A DNA stretch of 48,974 nucleotides from Candidatus Obscuribacter phosphatis (lineage in GTDB: Bacteria; Cyanobacteriota; Vampirovibrionia; Obscuribacterales; Obscuribacteraceae), in NCBI GenBank assembly GCA_001899315.1, contig MOYA01000003.1, forward strand, positions 37,357 through 86,330. The letters run 5' to 3'. The translations under genes and the position numbers were made by a program. Numbering within the stretch: position 1 is the stretch's first letter; each line of letters starts with the position of its first letter. The notes below the pieces were generated by a model, which was not told the DNA's origin, ran no database searches, and was given only the letters and a program-made list of their open reading frames with translations. This document shows, piece after piece, positions 43,795 to 48,974 of the stretch.

Positions 43795-45516
43795 TTATTT
43801 TATAGGATGACTCTTTGAGCAAGTTTTCAATGAAGTTTCAATTTCATCTAGTGCTTTCAATCTATCACCGAGAACCTGCATGGGCAACTGTCTCTTTTTG
43901 CCCAGCTGATAGCGATTGATCTCATCTTTCAGGCGCAGCCTAATGTTATCGCCCACCGAAACAAAACTACCAACACAATAGGCGATGGTGCCACCCTGCA
44001 AAACAGAGTTGGCTTTGTGATTGTAGTGCTGATAGACAAAACCGGCGCGCATCAGACAGATACCCAGAGACATCTTGGTGGCGCCCACGCCTGTACCGAC
44101 AATGACGTTCTCTGTGGCCGACCGGGTACCCGAGCGAATTTCTCTAGTAGCAAGCTCCAGCTGTCCTTTGCGCAAACCAGACTGTTTCTCATATGACGAC
44201 AGCAAAGCGAGAGTTTGAGCAGAACAAGTATCGGAAGAAATGGCACCTCTAGATTTAACCAACTGCACAAGGGCTTCTTTGTCGCGATCTAAAGTGGCAA
44301 TATCACATTCAGGCACCCCGGCAGTCACGCCGCGCAAAGCGCGGCTGTGCATAGTGCCGACCACTTTGCCGCAAGCCCGCGAGAGAAGCGGTGTAGCAAT
44401 AATCAAACAGCCCGAAATAAAAGTAAGTATTCCACCCGGACCATTAAAGTTCGGATGATTCTCATGCAAGCCCTTTAAATTAATACCGTTTCCAACTGCC
44501 CCCACCGTATTCTTCAATATATCGAGGGCATAAAGCGAGTCTTGGAAGGCTCGAAAGCGCCTGGCACCGACATGGAAAGCAACATATTCATGCAAACCCA
44601 TGGCAGTAATGTCTTTCAATACTTTCTCTTCAGCCAGAGCCAGTTCGCGTTCTTCTGCACTAAGGTCGCCGGATTCCACCAAACGTCGCCTTCTATCAAA
44701 GAGTTCTTCCAATTCAGCCTTCATGGCTAAAACTCTCTTGATGCCTTCCTTTGGCGCAAACCCCGCCTTGCGTGACTGATACTCGTGGAACATATTGATA
44801 GAAAGTTCGACACTAGATCCGGTGGCACCGATTAACTGCCCGATCATCTGGGGCAAAAGCCCATTTTCTAAGCGCGCCCTGATGGGGGTACGTTGTTTGT
44901 AGGTAATTTTGCCGTTTTTATCAAGCACCATATCGTTGGGCACATTGATAATACGTTGTCGCTCTAAAGCCTGATAGAGCAAACCAGAACCAGTTAGGGC
45001 AGCATTAGCCTCTTGCGAAATAAAATAACGCCAGCCGCGCCAGCGTCCCTGTACGTTATTTTTCTTGCGAAAGTTAATGGCATAACGCTCCAGTTCAATC
45101 TCTTTAAGCAGAATATCTCGGTTAAGCGCTTCAATGGCGCCGACCTGCCCTCTTAGCACCACCGGCGATGGCGCCGCCGAGACTGGTGGATCCGACACAG
45201 GCATTTGGCTTGGCTCTACCGAAGCCACCTCAGCTAGAGTCTCTAACGGTGCAGAATCAGGAGCATCATCTGTTTCTAATCTGTTAGCTTTCTCTGAGGG
45301 TTCACTAATCTGGCTTGGCGCGGTCTTCTCTTGCTGAACACTTACTTCGCTCTCTGCCATTGAGTCTTGCGGCAAAGCGGCGGCAACGCCATCGGCACTT
45401 TCTAACAAAGGCGCATCTTCACCTAAAGCCCAAGCCGGTACATTGGCAATAATAAGCAGCGAGAAAAACAGAGCCGAGATCTTCTTCTGCAATGAATTCC
45501 AATCAGCCACCATCAA
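43795..45516 (-). CDS. Large exported hypothetical protein
   Basis: 573 aa, not recognised. Signal peptide (about 1-31), then a 90-residue acidic, Pro/Ser/Glu-rich linker, then a helical domain with hydrophobic stretches near 357-380 (FISGCLIIATPLLS), 465-485 and 505-525 and a long charged helix (about 255-300, including MKAELEELFDRRRRLV). That fits a membrane or envelope protein exposed to the periplasm. It ends with a basic tail. It is coupled to the next 127-aa gene. Confidence 0.65.
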   Translation of the reverse strand: MMVADWNSLQKKISALFFSLLIIANVPAWALGEDAPLLESADGVAAALPQDSMAESEVSVQQEKTAPSQISEPSEKANRLETDDAPDSAPLETLAEVASVEPSQMPVSDPPVSAAPSPVVLRGQVGAIEALNRDILLKEIELERYAINFRKKNNVQGRWRGWRYFISQEANAALTGSGLLYQALERQRIINVPNDMVLDKNGKITYKQRTPIRARLENGLLPQMIGQLIGATGSSVELSINMFHEYQSRKAGFAPKEGIKRVLAMKAELEELFDRRRRLVESGDLSAEERELALAEEKVLKDITAMGLHEYVAFHVGARRFRAFQDSLYALDILKNTVGAVGNGINLKGLHENHPNFNGPGGILTFISGCLIIATPLLSRACGKVVGTMHSRALRGVTAGVPECDIATLDRDKEALVQLVKSRGAISSDTCSAQTLALLSSYEKQSGLRKGQLELATREIRSGTRSATENVIVGTGVGATKMSLGICLMRAGFVYQHYNHKANSVLQGGTIAYCVGSFVSVGDNIRLRLKDEINRYQLGKKRQLPMQVLGDRLKALDEIETSLKTCSKSHPIK

Positions 45517-45555
45517 GAATATTTCAACCTGCGCTACTCTTTTGAAACATTCTGA

Positions 45556-46194
45556 TCAAACTGGTTCTGAGGTGCTGTTTGATGCACTAACTGAGATAAT
45601 CGCTTCAATAGAGCGAAGATTATCACGAGCGCGGGCCACCCCTGATTGAAGAGCCTGCTCGTACCAATAACGCGCCAGTGTTAGATCGATGGGCACACCG
45701 CGACCATGCTCACAAATAGCGCCCATATCGTACTGGGCCCGACCAGAACCGGCTTGGGCAGCTCGCTCGTACCATAGTCTGGCATTTTGCATATCTTGCT
45801 CGCCAAGAAAACCACGGTCGTAGATATAGGCGATATTGAACATGGCATCAAAATCACCAAAAGCGGCAGCCTCTTCAAAGAGCGCCAGCGCCTTGCGATA
45901 GTCCTTAGGCACGGCCAAGCCACTCATATAAAGAGAGCCTAAATTGTACTTAGCCCGGTTAGAACCTGCCTTGCAAGCATCTTGATAGAGTTGCACAGCC
46001 AAACTGAATTGATCTTGCCGTCTCTCTTTGAAAATTTGATGAGCCTTATCGACCATAGCCGCAATCTCTGCTGCATCTTCGCAAGAGCCATTTTGGCTTG
46101 CACTAATTTGGCTTGCATTACTTTGGCTTGCACTAATTTGGCTAACAATAGCGTTGTCTTCCGGCTCGGGCATAATCTCTCGTAAAAGGGGCAT
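45556..46194 (-). CDS. Sel1-like repeat protein
   Basis: 212 aa from ATG 46194, or 205 aa from ATG 46173 (GAGAG 5 nt upstream). The N-terminal about 40 residues are a Ser/Gln/Asn/Ala-rich repeat. Residues about 50-195 hold Sel1/TPR-like repeats: AKYNLGSLYMSGLAVPKDYR, AMFNIAYIYDRGFLGEQDM and AQYDMGAICEHGRGVPID. No signal peptide is seen. Likely an adaptor protein. Confidence 0.85.
   Translation of the reverse strand: MPLLREIMPEPEDNAIVSQISASQSNASQISASQNGSCEDAAEIAAMVDKAHQIFKERRQDQFSLAVQLYQDACKAGSNRAKYNLGSLYMSGLAVPKDYRKALALFEEAAAFGDFDAMFNIAYIYDRGFLGEQDMQNARLWYERAAQAGSGRAQYDMGAICEHGRGVPIDLTLARYWYEQALQSGVARARDNLRSIEAIISVSASNSTSEPV
46092..46146 (-). repeat. 15-bp tandem repeat coding a Ser/Gln-rich stretch
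   Basis: The unit TTTGGCTTGCACTAA occurs three times (one copy with 2 changes) plus a partial fourth. On the minus strand it encodes repeats of the type SQISA or SQSNA near the Sel1 protein N-terminus. Such a unit can change copy number. Confidence 0.8.
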
Positions 46195-46298
46195 AGAAAT
46201 AGAATTCTCTAAATTCTAGGGTAAATACCAGGGTTGGTCGATAGAGTCGATGCTTAAATCAATTATGTTCATCCTCAAGTAAAGAACTAGCTGCATTT

Positions 46299-48062
46299 AT
46301 GAAAACAAGAAAAGCACTGCCTCTCGCCCTCTCTTTCCTCATGCTTGCAGCATTAGGCAGTCCAGTCTGCCCAGCCCCAGCCGCGAGATCGATGGCGAGG
46401 CAAGAGAGTACGCCGGTCAGTCGTCTGCCTGTTAAAGAAGTAACCATCTTCAAAGATGGTCACACACTTGTCATCCAAGAGGGAGATCTGCCCCTCAATG
46501 ATAATGGCGAGCTCTTGCTTGACAATCTTCCGACTCCAGTTCTTGGCACGTTCTTCCCATATAGCGGCGACCAAACTAAGAAATTAGTCAGTGCCGTGGC
46601 CGGAAAGAGAAAAATCACCAGGAAACCAACCGCTCTTTCATTGAGCGAATTGATTGCAGGCAATAAAGGCGCCCGCGTGCATGTGGAAGAACTGGTAGGA
46701 AGCGGCGACGCCACCAAACTGATTGGCTATGATGCAGAAATTGTCGGTTTTCCCGAACGCAGCGCCGAAGAGTTGGCGGCGGCAAACCCTGCCGTCAGCG
46801 CCGACCTTACTCTACCGGAAAGAAGCAATTTGGTTGAACTAAAGACTGAAAGCGGCTTTAACTTTGTGCCGGTTGAACGTATTCAAACACTGACCTTTAA
46901 AGGTGACTATCAAAAGCGGACCAAGCAAGAAGATTTGAAAGATATTCTCAGTCTTAAATTTGACGGCAGCGGCACCAGCAAAGTAGGCATGATGTACCTG
47001 CAAAAAGGCTTGCGCTGGATTCCTAGCTATAAAGTAACGGTTGATGGAAGCGGTCATGCCAAAGTTAAGCTGCAAGCCACACTGGTCAATGACCTTATAG
47101 ACCTGGAAGACGTAAGCGCCAATCTTGTCGTGGGCGTGCCTTCTTTTGCCTTTAAAGAAGACACCGATCCAATTTCACTCAATCAAACCCTTGCTAGAGT
47201 AGCAAACAACATAGGCAGTCAATCCAGACTGGGTTACTTGAGCAACGCCATTATGACGCAACAAGCTTACGGCGCGGCAGAGTCCGACGCACAAGCCCCT
47301 TCTGCTGAACCTATAGTTACCGGAGGAGGCAAGAATGAAGATCTTTTTGTCTTCAATATCAAACACCTCAGTCTCAAGAAGGGCGAAAGAGCAGTCTTAC
47401 CGGTAGCTGAATATCAAGCAGAGTACAAAGACCTTTACAGCGTAGAGATTCCGGTCATGCCACCACCCGAGGTGCAAAATAATAGAGGGGGAGAACAGAT
47501 TCTCGCGAAGCTGGAAGAAGCACTAAAGGTGATGCACAAAATTAGGCTGAAGAATTCAGCCAAGCAGCCTTTTACGACGGCCCCGGCACTTATTTGCTTA
47601 GAGAATGGCAATAAGCAAGAAGTACTAGCTCAGAGCCTGATGACTTATACTTCGCCCGGTGCTTCTAGCGATATGGATCTCACCAATGCAGTCGATATCA
47701 AGGTGAGCAAGAACGAAAGAGAAACCAGCCGCACTCCGGATGCAGTCACCTGGCAAAACGACAAGTTTGCCCGCATCAATATGGAAGGAGAGCTGACTTT
47801 CACCAACTATTCAGGCAAGACAATCAATCTGGAATTCAATCGTAAAGTTCTGGGCAAGCTGGACAAGATCTCGGACGCCGGTCGAGTTGAAATGCTCAAT
47901 CCGATCGATGAATGGTCGAAGCTCGACTGGCATGGATATTTCACCCTGCCTCATTGGTGGCTTAACATAAACGGCATCGGTAAATTCACCGGCGCACCGG
48001 AGATGAAGCCTGGTGAAAGCCTTAAGGTCAATTACTCCTGGCACTACTTCTGGCGCAGTTGA
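46299..48062 (+). CDS. Secreted DUF4139-like protein
   Basis: 587 aa with a signal peptide (about 1-26). The start of the mature part has VKEVTIFKDGHTLVIQEGDL, and the middle GLRWIPSYKVTVDGSG, LQATLVNDLIDLEDV and LVVGVPSFAF, the pattern of DUF4139 proteins (the N-terminal unit and W-P-Y repeat region). The C-terminal part is beta-rich and ends with NYSWHYFW. Function is unknown for the family; it is likely a secreted or periplasmic beta-rich protein. A good terminator follows. Confidence 0.75.
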   Translation: MKTRKALPLALSFLMLAALGSPVCPAPAARSMARQESTPVSRLPVKEVTIFKDGHTLVIQEGDLPLNDNGELLLDNLPTPVLGTFFPYSGDQTKKLVSAVAGKRKITRKPTALSLSELIAGNKGARVHVEELVGSGDATKLIGYDAEIVGFPERSAEELAAANPAVSADLTLPERSNLVELKTESGFNFVPVERIQTLTFKGDYQKRTKQEDLKDILSLKFDGSGTSKVGMMYLQKGLRWIPSYKVTVDGSGHAKVKLQATLVNDLIDLEDVSANLVVGVPSFAFKEDTDPISLNQTLARVANNIGSQSRLGYLSNAIMTQQAYGAAESDAQAPSAEPIVTGGGKNEDLFVFNIKHLSLKKGERAVLPVAEYQAEYKDLYSVEIPVMPPPEVQNNRGGEQILAKLEEALKVMHKIRLKNSAKQPFTTAPALICLENGNKQEVLAQSLMTYTSPGASSDMDLTNAVDIKVSKNERETSRTPDAVTWQNDKFARINMEGELTFTNYSGKTINLEFNRKVLGKLDKISDAGRVEMLNPIDEWSKLDWHGYFTLPHWWLNINGIGKFTGAPEMKPGESLKVNYSWHYFWRS

Positions 48063-48085
48063 TTTCGCACATCACAAACAAAAAA

Positions 48086-48103
48086 GAGCCCCGATTGGGG
48101 CTC
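48086..48103. terminator. Bidirectional rho-independent terminator
   Basis: Stem GAGCCCC / GGGGCTC (48086-48092 and 48097-48103) with loop GATT. It is followed by CTTTCTTTT on the plus side and preceded by an A-run (T-run on the minus side), so it fits both converging genes (ends 48062 and 48127). Confidence 0.88.
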
Positions 48104-48126
48104 CTTTCTTTTAATATTCAACCAAA

Positions 48127-48612
48127 CTAATAGGGCGGCATCATGGACGGACATACATTGGCCTTGCCAATCAGTTCGTTATAAACGGCGCTAAAATTAG
48201 CTCCCAATGAGCTGCCAGGCACCGAACATTTCTCTCTTTCGATAGCCAGGGCGGATGGATCGCTCCAGGTGTCGAAAGGGAAACCTTCCGACTTTGCCCT
48301 TCTAAACCAAATTTCGACCACATCATGTTTATAAACCAGCACTGCCGGTAGTGGCTGCTCGTCGTCGCACTGTTTTTGCAGACCCATGAGCACCGAGCGC
48401 GGCAATTTTACATTCATGCCGCCGGGATAAACTTTGATCTCATGTTCACGAACGGCTTCGATAACTTCACTGGTCAGTTTGTGCACTGCCACCAGTGAAC
48501 CGTTCTCTTGCTTGCACCAGGGCAAGGTCTTGAGATAGTCCAGGAAAGCCAATCCGAAACTTTCGCTCGGGGCGTTGGGGGCTACTGCATCTGATGCGCC
48601 GGGCTCTGTCAT
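48127..48612 (-). CDS. Small hypothetical protein
   Basis: 161 aa with a good ribosome site (GGAGTGA before ATG). No signal peptide or recognised motif; the first about 20 residues are acidic and disordered. Contains MNVKLPRSVLMGLQKQC and KHDVVEIWFRRA. Confidence 0.65.
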   Translation of the reverse strand: MTEPGASDAVAPNAPSESFGLAFLDYLKTLPWCKQENGSLVAVHKLTSEVIEAVREHEIKVYPGGMNVKLPRSVLMGLQKQCDDEQPLPAVLVYKHDVVEIWFRRAKSEGFPFDTWSDPSALAIEREKCSVPGSSLGANFSAVYNELIGKANVCPSMMPPY

Positions 48613-48841
48613 AGCTCACTCCATGGTACTGTCTCTCACAATCCTACAGTGTATTAAGAGCAGCGAATTAGAACAAGCCATTGAAAACCCAACCCACGAA
48701 ATTAGGCAAGCATTGTTAACACTCCTTAATATTGGCAGTCCTTTTCTGATTTGTCCTAAAGTCGACTCATAATATTTACCCTTCGCGTTGACGCTCACAG
48801 ACAGATAGCTTTCAGTAGCACAGACCCAATAAGAGGATGCC

Positions 48842-48974
48842 ATGCTCGCCTTTCAAAACCTAGCCAGACAGACCAGATTGAGCTTTCAAGCGACTTCACT
48901 AGCTTTAGTGATTCTGGCTGGGGCAGTCATGCCCGCCTTGGCCGAAGCAGATAAAGACCGTCTGGTGGTGATGC
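48842..48974 (+). CDS. Start of an exported protein, cut by the window end
   Basis: ATG 48842 with GAGG 5-6 nt upstream. The first 44 codons encode a signal peptide: MLAFQNLARQTRLSFQ, then a hydrophobic stretch (LALVILAGAVMPALA) with likely cleavage at ALA, followed by EADKDRLVVM. The product cannot be identified from this piece. Confidence 0.7.
   Translation, partial: MLAFQNLARQTRLSFQATSLALVILAGAVMPALAEADKDRLVVM

Overview
This window looks like a piece of a free-living Gram-negative-type bacterial chromosome with roughly balanced GC. It carries the 3' part of an rRNA operon, many exported proteins with signal peptides, an RND efflux pair, and many TPR/Sel1, caspase-like and orphan secreted proteins. 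That mix, with TTG starts and several long orphan proteins, recalls the non-photosynthetic cyanobacterial relatives (Melainabacteria / Obscuribacterales). This placement is an impression from gene content, not from a search; the 23S rRNA end would settle it.

Layout. 1-1200: 3' third of a 23S rRNA, a 5S rRNA and a strong terminator. 1224-7343: a TPR plus alpha/beta-hydrolase protein, a caspase-like (C14) protease with a duplicated C-terminal domain, a class C beta-lactamase-like serine hydrolase and a flavin-reductase-like flavoprotein. 7344-8533: a sparse, hairpin-rich stretch with an orphan 159-aa gene. 8534-18011: a TPR protein, a LOG-family protein with a long extra N-terminal region, an exonuclease-fold/TerB-like/BRCT protein without its catalytic residues, a large PAS/GAF hybrid histidine kinase, fabH and two small proteins. 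18190-25211: a Ser/Thr kinase coupled to an esterase, an orphan 365-aa protein, a sugar-porter MFS transporter, a Cys/Gly-tailed small protein overlapping a double retropepsin-like protease, and a Sel1 protein.

25217-36828 is the most coherent functional block. A two-component system and a SulP anion transporter with a STAS domain lie on the minus strand. Diverging from them is a seven-gene plus-strand operon with the order of hydrogenase-4 genes (hyfB, C, E, F, G, I and a small extra gene). The catalytic subunit has lost both nickel-binding CxxC motifs while the small subunit keeps its cluster cysteines. The operon therefore most likely encodes an energy-converting-hydrogenase-related (Ehr) complex, a membrane redox ion pump of unknown electron partners, and not a hydrogenase. 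Between the two transcription units lies a 40-bp near-perfect palindrome made of four half-sites on an 11-12-bp spacing, the best regulatory candidate in the window.

36838-48974: a heavy-metal RND pump with its adaptor protein and a Cys-rich small protein preceded by an inverted repeat, two tandem paralogues of a CPxxW/CxxC family, a pair of unknown genes, a Sel1 protein, a DUF4139-like secreted protein, a bidirectional terminator, a small unknown gene and the start of another secreted protein cut by the window edge. No CRISPR array, insertion sequence, prophage or tRNA was seen.
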